DNA from: an uncultured Dialister sp.
GTDB taxonomy: Bacteria > Bacillota > Negativicutes > Veillonellales > Dialisteraceae
Length of the DNA: 32,377 nucleotides
Assembly: GCA_900759415.1 (NCBI GenBank)
Contig: CAAEVC010000140.1
Span: forward strand, 1-32,377
Reading direction: 5' to 3'
Shown: positions 23,864-32,246 of the stretch, piece by piece
Numbering within the stretch: the stretch's first letter is position 1
How the letters are laid out: each line of letters begins with the position of its first letter
Position numbers and translations under genes: made by a program
The notes under the pieces: model-generated
Database searches by the model: none
Seen by the model: the letters and a program-made list of their open reading frames with translations, nothing else
What the model was told of the DNA's origin: nothing

Positions 23864-25442
23864 GAATGGTATAGCTTTATTTTTATTCTGTATCCTTTTA
23901 TATGGCACCTTCTCCGGTCTCATCCCTCTTCTGGATCCCGATGAACCGGTATATGGTGAAACGGCAAAGGAAATGCTGGCCACTGGAGACTGGCTGTCCC
24001 CCAGGATTTACGGGGACTTCTGGTATGACAAACCGCCTCTCTTCTACTGGCTTGAAGCGATTTCCTTTTCTGTTTTCGGCATTTCTACCTGGTCAGCCCG
24101 GCTTCCATCGGTCATCCTTGGCGCCGTGACGCCCGTCTATCTGTACATGGCTTCCAGGAAACTGATTGGTGAGAAATCTGCCCTCCGGGGCGCCTTCATC
24201 TGTGCGTCTTCTCTGGAAATCATCCTTCTTGCCAGAAGCAGCGTCACCGATATGCTTCTCACCTTTACCCTCACCGTGGCGCTCATGTCCTTTCTCCGGA
24301 AAGAATATGTATGGGCCTATATCTTCTGCGGTCTTGCCCTTCTTACCAAAGGGCCTGTGGGATTTGGATTCCCGGCGCTTATCGTAGGCATCTGGATGAT
24401 ACTTACGAAACAGTTCAATCTGAAAAATGTGATGAGCCTCAAATGGTACTGGGGGATTCCCCTTGCCTGCCTCGTCGGCCTTCCCTGGTATCTTGCCATG
24501 GCTCATATTCACGGCGATGCGTTCATCGATACATTCCTGGGCTATCACAATCTGACCCGGTTTGTCAGTCCGGAACATGCAGGAAAGAATCATTACTGGC
24601 TCTACATCGTAGTTCTTCTGGCCGGCTTCTATCCCTGGAGCGGTTCCCTTCCCGGCATACTCCGGCGCACAAAAAGCTGGATGAAAGACAGAGTGCTCTC
24701 CTACTTCTTCGTCTGGATGGCATTCATTTTCATTTTCTTCTCCCTTTCATCCACCCAGCTCATCTCCTATATCCTTCCCATGTTCCCGCCGCTGTCACTT
24801 CTGGCAGGAAGGTATATTACAGAGTGTGAAGAAAACGGACATATTTCAAAAACCTTCCTTATCTTCCATATCCTCTTTGCAGCAGTCACGGCCATAGCCA
24901 TCGCTCTGGCGCCTATAGAACCGATGGGAGGCACCCTTGTCCGTTACGGCATCGCCATCCTCATGGCTACCGCCGCTCTCATTGGCGCATGGAACATGAA
25001 AACCGGCCGTTTCCACGGATTCATGCTCTCCCAATCTCTTTTCATTCTCATCTTTGTGGCATCTATCTGGGGACTCTTCGGACCTTCCGTTTCTTCCCTC
25101 TTTTCGTCAAAGGGTATTGCAGAGGTCCTCGTTTCGACCAGAAGAGACCCCGAAATTCCTCTTTACATCGATACATTCTACCGACCGTCCATTGCATTCT
25201 ACACCGATATCTACGGAGAGGCACTTCCTGAATTTGACAAAAGGAAGCTGAAAGAGAATGAAAAAAATACGCAAGAGGGCATATACCTTCCTGGTAAAGA
25301 CGGAAACTCCATCCTTCCTGACCGAGCTTATATACTGGTGCAGAAAAAAGTATATAATAACTGGTCTGATCAGGAAAAAGCAGGTATGAAACTCCTCTGG
25401 GAAAAAGATACTGCTTATATGTTTTTAAAAGAAGAGGCATAA
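23850..25442 (+). CDS. ArnT-like (PMT/GT83-type) glycosyltransferase 1
   Basis: A 530-residue integral membrane transferase of the ArnT/PMT superfamily, which moves a sugar from a polyprenyl-phosphate carrier to a periplasmic acceptor such as lipid A. The first periplasmic loop carries the family signature PLLDPDEPVYGETAKEML, with acidic residues Asp29, Asp31 and Glu32. DFWYDKPPLFYW (about 56-67) follows, then roughly ten to twelve hydrophobic segments and a soluble C-terminal part from about residue 410. The start overlaps dedA; the stop is three bases before the next gene. The paralogue downstream has the same layout. The sugar and acceptor are not determinable; aminoarabinose transfer is only one option. 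Confidence 0.88.
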   Translation: MKINKNGIALFLFCILLYGTFSGLIPLLDPDEPVYGETAKEMLATGDWLSPRIYGDFWYDKPPLFYWLEAISFSVFGISTWSARLPSVILGAVTPVYLYMASRKLIGEKSALRGAFICASSLEIILLARSSVTDMLLTFTLTVALMSFLRKEYVWAYIFCGLALLTKGPVGFGFPALIVGIWMILTKQFNLKNVMSLKWYWGIPLACLVGLPWYLAMAHIHGDAFIDTFLGYHNLTRFVSPEHAGKNHYWLYIVVLLAGFYPWSGSLPGILRRTKSWMKDRVLSYFFVWMAFIFIFFSLSSTQLISYILPMFPPLSLLAGRYITECEENGHISKTFLIFHILFAAVTAIAIALAPIEPMGGTLVRYGIAILMATAALIGAWNMKTGRFHGFMLSQSLFILIFVASIWGLFGPSVSSLFSSKGIAEVLVSTRRDPEIPLYIDTFYRPSIAFYTDIYGEALPEFDKRKLKENEKNTQEGIYLPGKDGNSILPDRAYILVQKKVYNNWSDQEKAGMKLLWEKDTAYMFLKEEA

Positions 25443-25445
25443 CCA

Positions 25446-27224
25446 TTGAGTAAAAAAGCAGCTAAAAGAAAAAACAGAATACAGGCAAAGAAAGAGGAAG
25501 AGAATACTTCCGCAGGAAAGACACTGGTATTCTTCTTCATTGCCGCCTTTATCTTCCTTCTCTGGGGCTCCTGGCTCCTTCCCGTTACTGATCCGGTAGA
25601 ATCCAACTATGCCCTTACAGCCAAAGAAATGGTGCTGTCCGGCAACTGGATGTCACCTCAGATTTACGGCAATTTCTGGTATGACAAACCAATCATGGTC
25701 TACTGGATGCTTTCTATTTCCTACTCCATCCTGGGATTTACAGATCTGGCCTCCCGCCTTCCTTCTGTACTGGCAGGAGCCCTCTCTGTCACCCTGCTCA
25801 TCTGGTATATCTGGCGTATCAAGAAGGATAACGTCATCGCTGTATGGTCTGGTGCTATGGTAGCCCTGTCTCTGGAATTCTGGACCATTTCCCATGCCAT
25901 CATTACCGATTCCCTCCTCCTTCTCTTCACCATTCCCACCATGCTTTCCGGATATATTGGTGTTATGGAAGGAAGCAGGAAACATTTCATTATTGCGTAC
26001 GCGGCTGCCGGACTTGCCTGCCTGACCAAAGGACCTGTAGGACTTGTCCTTCCCGGAGCCCTTCTTCTCCTCTGGTGCCTTTCCATGAGAGAACCGAAAA
26101 AGATACTCTCCCTCTTCCCATGGCAGGGCATCCTTGCGTTCCTCGCAATCATCCTTCCCTGGTATGCGGGCATGTACCTGATCCATGGCTCCGACTTTGT
26201 AAATGAATTCCTCGGCCTTCACAACATCCTCCGGGCCACCTCTTCCGAGCACCCCCAGGATAACCATATCTACTACTATCTTCTCGTCCTTCCCCTTTCC
26301 CTTATTCCCTGGACAGGAAACTCCTTCTATGAAATGGTGAAAGGCTGGAAAGAAAAGAACCCCTTCTACCTCTTCCTCATGGTATGGTGCTGGGGCACCA
26401 TCCTCTTCTACACCCTGATGGCCACCAAGTACATCACCTACACCTACATCGCCATCGTGCCGGCTCTCGTCCTTGCCGCATTCTCTGCGCCCCGCATCAG
26501 AAATGGAGAAACCGCCCCCTTCCTCTGGAATGCCATCGGTTTCCTCATCCTCATCATCGCAGCCCTCGGCGCCTCCTTCTACATCAAAGAAGGCAGCTGG
26601 TGGGCTCTCTACGCCGTCATCCTCTATGCATTCTGGGGTCTTGGCATCCGCTACAAAAAGAGCAGTGGAAACAGGCTCACTGTCATGGCAGCAGTGACTG
26701 CCTCCATCTTCCTCTGCCTCATCCTCGAAGGCCTTCCTCACTACCTCCCCAGACGGTCTGCCATTGAAATGGGACCGGAAATGCAGAGCAAACCGGGAGA
26801 ACACTACTTCTTCCGTTCCTATCCTGCAGGCTACACCTTCTACACCGGAGAAACTGCTACCCGCATCGTTCCGCCTGTTTCTTCCATTGATGCAGACTCA
26901 AAGAGAAATCCCCTGTGGTCAGAAAAATATGCCATGCCTTCCATTTCAGACAAAGCTTTCATGAAAACTCATCATGAAGATAGAAATCCCATCTACCTCT
27001 ACGTCTCAAAAAGTGACAAAAAGTTCTTCGACCAATGGTTCTTCAAATTCCGTTTCAAACCGGATCAGGAACTTCTCACCGGTACCATCTATACCATGAT
27101 ACCCTCTTCTGAAATTCCAAAATCAGTACAAGATACCAGAGAACAGATCAAAGAAGAAATAAAAGCCGACAAAGAGGAAAATGAAAATTCTCAGACCGAA
27201 GAAAGCGATTCCAGTGATGCATAA
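25446..27224 (+). CDS. ArnT-like (PMT/GT83-type) glycosyltransferase 2
   Basis: A 592-residue paralogue of the preceding gene. After a basic cytoplasmic N-terminus (KKAAKRKNRIQAKKEEEN) and one membrane helix comes the loop signature VTDPVESNYALTAKEM (about 47-62, with Asp49 and Glu52) and then NFWYDKPIMVYW (76-87). It is followed by multiple membrane segments and a C-terminal periplasmic part. It ends in an acidic, Glu/Lys/Ser-rich tail of about 40 residues that the first copy lacks. Translation appears to start at TTG (25446), with GAGG eight bases upstream and inside the end of the previous gene, which implies coupling. Two tandem copies suggest two sugars or two acceptors, or a heteromeric pair. 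Confidence 0.87.
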   Translation: MSKKAAKRKNRIQAKKEEENTSAGKTLVFFFIAAFIFLLWGSWLLPVTDPVESNYALTAKEMVLSGNWMSPQIYGNFWYDKPIMVYWMLSISYSILGFTDLASRLPSVLAGALSVTLLIWYIWRIKKDNVIAVWSGAMVALSLEFWTISHAIITDSLLLLFTIPTMLSGYIGVMEGSRKHFIIAYAAAGLACLTKGPVGLVLPGALLLLWCLSMREPKKILSLFPWQGILAFLAIILPWYAGMYLIHGSDFVNEFLGLHNILRATSSEHPQDNHIYYYLLVLPLSLIPWTGNSFYEMVKGWKEKNPFYLFLMVWCWGTILFYTLMATKYITYTYIAIVPALVLAAFSAPRIRNGETAPFLWNAIGFLILIIAALGASFYIKEGSWWALYAVILYAFWGLGIRYKKSSGNRLTVMAAVTASIFLCLILEGLPHYLPRRSAIEMGPEMQSKPGEHYFFRSYPAGYTFYTGETATRIVPPVSSIDADSKRNPLWSEKYAMPSISDKAFMKTHHEDRNPIYLYVSKSDKKFFDQWFFKFRFKPDQELLTGTIYTMIPSSEIPKSVQDTREQIKEEIKADKEENENSQTEESDSSDA

Positions 27225-27237
27225 GAAAGGAAATACC

Positions 27238-27921
27238 ATGAGCCTTTCAGACTTTTTAAACCATCTCAAAACCTATGAAGGCGAGCTTGTCTTCAACCCC
27301 TGGAAAGACCGGAATCTGGATTACGAAATCGAAGAAGGCCTTGCCATCCGCCAAAAGAATCTGGAAGAATACCTCTCCCTTCGCCTTACAAAGGCAAAAA
27401 TACTTCTCATTGCAGAAGCATGCGGCTATCAGGGCGGGCAGTTCTCCGGCATCGCCATGACCTGTGAGCGCATGCTCCTTGACTTCCATCCGGTTGTAGA
27501 CAGCCATATGATACTCGGCCATCTGGGAAAACGAACCAGCCGCATGGACAGCCCCTTCATCGTAAAACCGGCCCAGCGGGAAAAAGGGTTCAACGAACCT
27601 ACCGATTCCGTCGTATGGAAAGCATGCCTTGAAGCAGGACTTCTCCCTGATGAATTCATCCTCTGGAATATTTTCCCTTTCCATCCTTATAAGAAGGGAA
27701 ATCTCCTCTCCAACAGGACCCCTACCGATGAAGAACTTTCCTTCGGCCTTGCCTGCACTAAAGAACTCCTCTCCCTCACCGGCCCTCTTCCCATCTTTGC
27801 CATCGGAAAAAAAAGTGAAACCACACTGACGGAAGCAGGATTTACAGTCACCGGACTCCGTCACCCCGCTAACGGCGGCGCTAATATTTTCAGAGCTCAG
27901 CTGAAAGAGGCTTTGAAATAA
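27238..27921 (+). CDS. Uracil-DNA-glycosylase-superfamily protein
   Basis: A 227-residue soluble protein with the UDG fold. Motif 1 is IAEACGYQGGQFSGIAMT (58-75), related to the GEAPGYxG pattern of a family of UDG-like proteins but with Ala and Cys replacing the Gly and Pro. ILWNIFPFHP (141-150) matches the N-x-PFHP strand, and LRHPANGGANIFRAQL (207-222) is the HP-x motif 2 region. I chose the ATG at 27238 because AAAGGA lies six bases before it; an upstream ATG at 27181 is inside the previous gene. It sits 13 bases after the transferase gene and is probably in the same transcript. Whether it excises uracil is uncertain. Confidence 0.78.
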   Translation: MSLSDFLNHLKTYEGELVFNPWKDRNLDYEIEEGLAIRQKNLEEYLSLRLTKAKILLIAEACGYQGGQFSGIAMTCERMLLDFHPVVDSHMILGHLGKRTSRMDSPFIVKPAQREKGFNEPTDSVVWKACLEAGLLPDEFILWNIFPFHPYKKGNLLSNRTPTDEELSFGLACTKELLSLTGPLPIFAIGKKSETTLTEAGFTVTGLRHPANGGANIFRAQLKEALK

Positions 27922-28051
27922 GAGCTGCAAGATATGAGTCCAGGGCTGTAAGCAAATGAACCCGTTCCCATCTCTCATGTCTTATAGACTGAATGGAGTA
28001 CAATAGAAGAAATGTTGACAGGGACAGTAATCCCTATAGAAAGGGCATCGT
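27922..28051. other. Short gap before gtrA
   Basis: The sequence contains GCTGCAAGATATGAGTCCAG and GTAAGCAAATGAACCC, which resemble debris seen in the other repeat islands. A TTGACA (28014-28019) lies here but no -10 at proper distance. I cannot support an independent promoter. Confidence 0.3.
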
Positions 28052-28468
28052 ATGTTTGAATCTTTAATTTTAAAAATCTTTCCATCCATGGAAAGATTCT
28101 GGGAAGTCTTTCGTTTCCTTGCTGCAGGCGGTGGATGTTTCCTTCTGGAATATGTACTCCTTTACACATTGACAGAATATGTCGGCTTTAATCCACTGAT
28201 TTCCGCTCCCATCGCCTTTACTATCTCTCTTATAGTGAACTACATCCTCTGTGTCTATGTTGTATTTCATGCAGAAACACAGACAGGAATTCAGATGTTT
28301 CTCTTCATCTTCACTTCCCTTCTCGGTCTTGGTATCAATCAGGCGGTCATGTGGTTCTTCATCGACATCGTCGGACTATGGTATATGTTCTCCAAAATAA
28401 TCGCTTCCGCCATCGTCATGATCTGGAATTACATAACAAAACGATATATTCTTCATGGACATGGGTAA
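28052..28468 (+). CDS. GtrA-family membrane protein
   Basis: A 138-residue protein with four predicted membrane segments (about 20-40, 49-71, 79-103 and 110-128). It has the GtrA pattern RFLAAGGGCFLLEYVLLY in the first segment, an Asn-Tyr pair in the second (63-64) and WNYITKRYIL near the C-terminus. GtrA proteins are proposed to flip undecaprenyl-phosphate-linked sugars across the inner membrane for use by periplasmic transferases, which suits the ArnT-like pair upstream. The usual cytoplasmic partner GtrB is absent from the window. AAAGGG lies six bases before the ATG. It is the last gene of the rightward cluster. Confidence 0.88.
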   Translation: MFESLILKIFPSMERFWEVFRFLAAGGGCFLLEYVLLYTLTEYVGFNPLISAPIAFTISLIVNYILCVYVVFHAETQTGIQMFLFIFTSLLGLGINQAVMWFFIDIVGLWYMFSKIIASAIVMIWNYITKRYILHGHG

Positions 28469-28473
28469 TCATC

Positions 28474-28501
28474 AAAAAAGACCTCTTTCGAGGTCTTTTT
28501 T
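28474..28501. terminator. Bidirectional terminator between gtrA and the autotransporter
   Basis: AAAAAAGACCTC and GAGGTCTTTTTT pair perfectly around a TTTC loop between two convergent genes. Confidence 0.88.
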
Positions 28502-28508
28502 ATATTTC

Positions 28509-28532
28509 ATATTCATCAGCGGCACCGATACC
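28509..28532 (-). repeat. REP-like hairpin, copy E
   Basis: On the minus strand GGTATCGGTGCCGCTGATGAATAT keeps the hairpin and the GATGAATAT tail, with different stem bases (a further covariation). Confidence 0.55.
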
Positions 28533-28570
28533 ACTGCTCATCTCTCATAGATTTGTGCTCATAACTGTTC

Positions 28571-30690
28571 TTACCTATTTTCCATCAGTTTTTCAACGAG
28601 AGCTTCAAGACGGGCGATTTTTTCATCCTGCACTTTCATCGCTTCTTCCTGATTTCTTACTGTATTTTCAAGGTTTGCAATAGTCTTCTCGAGATTAGCT
28701 CGTGTTTTGGGAGCTTCTTTTCCCAGTTTGAAGCTGACACCTGCGCCAATCATGTTTTCTCCATTACCAAAGGAACCGCTGACACTGAAGAGCGTTCTTT
28801 CGTTAGGCCGATAGAACGCACCGGCCGCCATGGCGCTGGCACTTCTGTAATTGCCAAATCCTGCTGAGAAACTCCATTTATCTTCCGGATCAAAATCAAG
28901 AGGATGAAGATTCGCCATAGCAGCAGCCCCTGCTCCTACCCGGTCGATTTTGGTATCGAGACGACTGATACGTCCACCCATGGACTGTTCCACACTCCAG
29001 AGCTGACTGCCTGTTACAGCATCATGACTGCCTTTGGATACATCACCATCTGCCAGATTCGTAATCTTCGTACTATTCATATCGATGCCACCCTTACTGA
29101 TCGTGGGTCCGCCATTATTGATAGTGATGCTGTCTACTTTGATATTATCATTGAGCTTAACAGAAAGAGTCTTATCATCAATTTTGGTAGAAATATTTTT
29201 CTTATCCCCACTAATAGTCAGAGTTTCATTGGTATTGACTGTCGCATCCGTACCTTCATCGGCACCAAATTTCAGTGAACCACTACCATTGCCACCTGTT
29301 CCACCAGTACCTCCACCTGCATTTTCCAGCGCCCTTTTGAGCTGAGCCACATTGACCGCGTCCGTATCAGCAGTACCAGCTGCCACGCCAGTAATCTGTC
29401 TGGTATTGTTACCATCCCCTACAGAGATAGCAGCCCAGGTAGCTTTCCATTCTTTCCCTGTTTCTGTAGATGCTGCTTTTGTCGACGGATCATAGCCTGC
29501 AGCCCCTGCAGCGGTAGAAGCAATGGAACCAGATCCAAGAGCTACACCACCTTCTGCTTTTACATTGGCATTGTAACCAAGGATAGTAGCATTGGAAACA
29601 GCGAGTTCGGTTTCCTGTTCTGCAGAACCAAGGATGACAGATTTTTGGACGTTGGTCAGTTTACGTTTATCCCCAAAGAGCTGAGTATACTCTGATTCAT
29701 TCGCTGTATTCTCAGAACCCATGACGGAAAGATTATTAGAATTGGAAGATGTATTTTTGAATCCATCGAGGAGTACATATGTATCATTTGTGGAATTATT
29801 ATTGACCCCTAACATTTGGGAATAGGTTGTGCCCTCAAGCTGGTTGCCGCCGCCCATAACGAGCGCCGCGCCACCGGCATGTTCACGCACACCTTCAATC
29901 AGGTTATTCTGCATATCTGCCACAGAGGCAAATAATTTGTTGCTAGGTGTAGTAATAGCAGCACTGGAGCCCTTGACCGTATTACCCGCACCGATAACAA
30001 TGGATCCATTACTGTTCGTTACTTTATTGGCAGCGCCATTGATCACATTGGCAATTCCGGATGTAGAGTTACCTTTGATAGATTCATTAGAGTTAAAAGT
30101 TCCCACAATGGTGGCAAAAGAATTCTTTGTCGCATTCCCATAATCCCTCCATCCCCCTGCCTCATACTGACTGGAATGAACGTTGAAGCTGCCAATATTG
30201 GTAGCAAAACCACCGCCAGTATAAGAATTAGTTCCAAGGGTGGTGGAAGCATTACCAAACTGCCTTAATACTTTTGCCGTCGTATCCCCAATGGCTACAT
30301 TATTTTTTTCAAGAGTATGACTTCCCACTTGGATGGATCCCGTTCTTGCATAGGTATTCTGCCCTATGGCAATAGCAGCCGGCAAATTCTCTTTTGCTGC
30401 TTGATTTTCATGAATATGGTATCCAGTAAAGGTGCTAGCAACTTCTTCCCCAAAAGAAATAATAGACTCCTGCGTACCGCCGCCAATGAAGAACTTGGCT
30501 CCCGGTCCAACGGCTATATTCGTATCATTATTAGATCCAGAAATATCATATGTTGCTTCTTTAACTGCGCCATTGAATATGATATCCTTATCTTTTACTG
30601 CATCTCCTGCATAAACCCCGGTGAGAGTACCCCCCACAAAATGGCAGTCGCTGCCAGAAGAATTGCGATTCTTTTCTGATTTCTTTTCAT
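28571..30690 (-). CDS. YadA-like trimeric autotransporter adhesin with signal peptide out of frame
   Basis: A surface adhesin with a long beta-roll head of YadA/Hia-type repeats (for example NVAIGDTT and TTLGTNSYTGG), a linker VNVAQLKRALENAGGG, a Gly-rich stretch, a stalk with NLADGDVSKGSHDAVTGSQL, and a YadA membrane anchor (AAAMANLHPLDF to GAGVSFKLG). The anchor is followed by about 47 residues of coiled coil. The start codon at 30690, with AAAGGAG upstream, begins a typical signal peptide (MKRNQKRIAILLAATAILW). That frame stops after 31 codons, whereas the passenger reads in another frame from the six-G tract (30630-30635). A seventh G would give a continuous 706-residue precursor with cleavage near VYA|GD. 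The sequence is either phase OFF, a mutation, or a base-count error. I found no confident promoter. Confidence 0.85.
30630..30635 (-). other. Homopolymer tract at the signal peptide/passenger junction
   Basis: Six G on the coding strand. With six, the signal peptide ends prematurely; with seven, WGGTLTGVYAGDAV reads through. Such tracts are classical slipped-strand sites. Confidence 0.6.
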
Positions 30691-30959
30691 CGTATCGGCT
30701 CCTTTCAGGTATACTCTAATTAAGAGTTATCTAATGAGTCAATGCGTTTACCATCCGCAAGATTTTTGCGACATGGTTCTGATTTAAAACGCACGCATAA
30801 ATCATATCTATTTTACTATATGTATCGAATTAAAGGAAATGAAAACTAATTCTATATCATATTCTTAAAAAACACCTCTCTAGTATGCTGAGGATTCTCC
30901 TCCAATAAAGTGGAACGATGAATTCCCAAGTCCACATAAAAGTGCCCGCATCACGCACT
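30691..30959. other. Upstream region of the autotransporter gene
   Basis: No gene. A 15-bp imperfect palindrome, ACTCT-TAATT-AGAGT, lies near 30714-30728, just before the ribosome site. TTGACT (minus strand, near 30737-30742) could be a -35, but the matching -10 is poor. Confidence 0.3.
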
Positions 30960-31000
30960 AAAAAACAGCTCTGAACTTTTGGTTCAAAGCTGCTTTTTTA
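30960..31000 (-). terminator. Terminator of the dehydrogenase gene (shared family with 19729-19773)
   Basis: On the minus strand CAGCTTTGAACC faces GTTCAGAGCTG and is followed by T6. The sequence is nearly the same as the hairpin at 19729-19773. Confidence 0.7.
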
Positions 31001-31098
31001 CATAGCACCCGGTTTCAAAGTCATGCAATCGGAGGCATAATTGCTCTTGCTGAAAGGTTATTTTTCAAATTTAAAAAAATCAGAATGTTTTTTTACAA

Positions 31099-31132
31099 CC
31101 TCTCAACTCTCAAATCTCATAACTCAACTCTT
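31099..31132 (-). repeat. GAGTTGA-type repeat tract
   Basis: On the minus strand GAGTTGAGTTATGAGATT is followed by TGAGAGTTGAGAGGTTGT. It resembles the tracts at 21264-21293 and 21604-21632. The rest of 31001-31188 is otherwise featureless. Confidence 0.5.
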
Positions 31133-31188
31133 TATTTTTTATCGTAAGAATCCCTGGTGAATCCAGTCGACAGGTGAAACTCCAACAA

Positions 31189-32142
31189 TCAAAGTGTCAG
31201 TGCTTTTGCGAAATGTTCTTTCAGAATACGGATGGAATTGTGCAGTTCTTCCATTTCTCCATCAGTAAGATGTAGTTCGATGATGTCTTCTACGCCGTCC
31301 TTGCCTACTTTAACGGGAACAGAAGCGAAGCTGTCTTCGATGCCGTATGGTCCATTGAGATATACGGAGCATGGAAGAATCTTATGTTCATTGTGATAAA
31401 TGGCACGGACCAGTTCTGCGGTCGCAGAAGATACACCGAATTCAGTACAGCCTTTCTTTGTATTCTCAATATTTCCTTCTTCATGGACTTTTCTGAGGAT
31501 GACATCCTTAGGATCCATGTGATAGAGTTCAGGCTTTTCTGCCAACAGTTCATCGATTGGTTTTCCTGCTACTTTTACATGGCTCCAGGGAATCATGCTG
31601 GAATCCCCATGTTCACCAAGAAGATAAGCGGTGAGAGAACGGCGGTTTACTTTCAGCTGTTCAGAAAGCTGCATCTGCAGGCGGGCGGAATCCAGTGCTG
31701 TACCGGAGCCGATAATCTTTTCCTTCGGCCAGTCCAGTTCATGCTGCAGATATTCAGCAATAATATCGCAGGGGTTGGAAATAGAAATGATAATCCCGTC
31801 AAATCCTGATTTCTTGATAAGAGGAATGATTTCTTTGCTGGTAGCAACGGCACCTTCCATCATATCCAGACGGTTCTGTCCCAGGAGACGCGGACGGCCG
31901 GATGCATTGATGAGAATGTCTGCATCTTTCATATCATCTACAGTGCCTGCATAGGCTTCAAAATGATGGGGCTGATAGCTGACGGCGTCCAGCAGATCCA
32001 GTGCTTCCCCTTCTGCCTTATCCTGATTGGTATCGTATAACACTACTTCATCAGCCAGTCCCTGCACAGCAAACTGAAGTGCCAGATGAGAACCTACATT
32101 GCCTGCGCCGATGATACCGATTTTTCTGGTTTTAATTGCCAT
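31189..32142 (-). CDS. L-lactate/malate dehydrogenase family, malate-type specificity residue
   Basis: A 317-residue NAD-dependent 2-hydroxyacid dehydrogenase. The Rossmann motif is GAGNVGSHLA (12-21), with Asp37 at the end of the second strand indicating NAD. Catalytic residues are Asp151 and Arg154 (TALDSAR), His178 (GEHGD), and Arg91 in the mobile loop; Asn123 is in SNPCD. The specificity loop reads SGRPRLLGQNR. Arg85 stands where lactate dehydrogenases have Gln102 and malate dehydrogenases have arginine. The enzyme may therefore act on oxaloacetate/malate rather than pyruvate/lactate, or on another 2-oxoacid. GGAG lies nine bases before the ATG. It is monocistronic with its own promoter and terminator. 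Confidence 0.9.
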   Translation of the reverse strand: MAIKTRKIGIIGAGNVGSHLALQFAVQGLADEVVLYDTNQDKAEGEALDLLDAVSYQPHHFEAYAGTVDDMKDADILINASGRPRLLGQNRLDMMEGAVATSKEIIPLIKKSGFDGIIISISNPCDIIAEYLQHELDWPKEKIIGSGTALDSARLQMQLSEQLKVNRRSLTAYLLGEHGDSSMIPWSHVKVAGKPIDELLAEKPELYHMDPKDVILRKVHEEGNIENTKKGCTEFGVSSATAELVRAIYHNEHKILPCSVYLNGPYGIEDSFASVPVKVGKDGVEDIIELHLTDGEMEELHNSIRILKEHFAKALTL

Positions 32143-32237
32143 AATATCCCACTCCTTTAATGATTTCCTGTCCCCATATTTTCAGGAACATGATTTTTCA
32201 TTCATATAATTATCACATAGCAGAATAACATAGTCTT

Positions 32238-32246
32238 ATTATACCA
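32238..32246 (-). promoter_or_regulatory. Extended -10 promoter of the dehydrogenase gene
   Basis: On the minus strand TGG precedes a perfect TATAAT (32238-32243). A weak -35 (GTGTCA) lies 16 bases upstream. The leader is about 90 bases. Nothing further is recognised from 32260 to the window end. Confidence 0.7.

Noticed and set aside
25653..26804. A minus-strand frame of 383 codons opposite the second ArnT-like gene.
   Set aside because: It is antisense to a recognised membrane transferase; the C-rich codon use of that gene leaves the opposite strand open.
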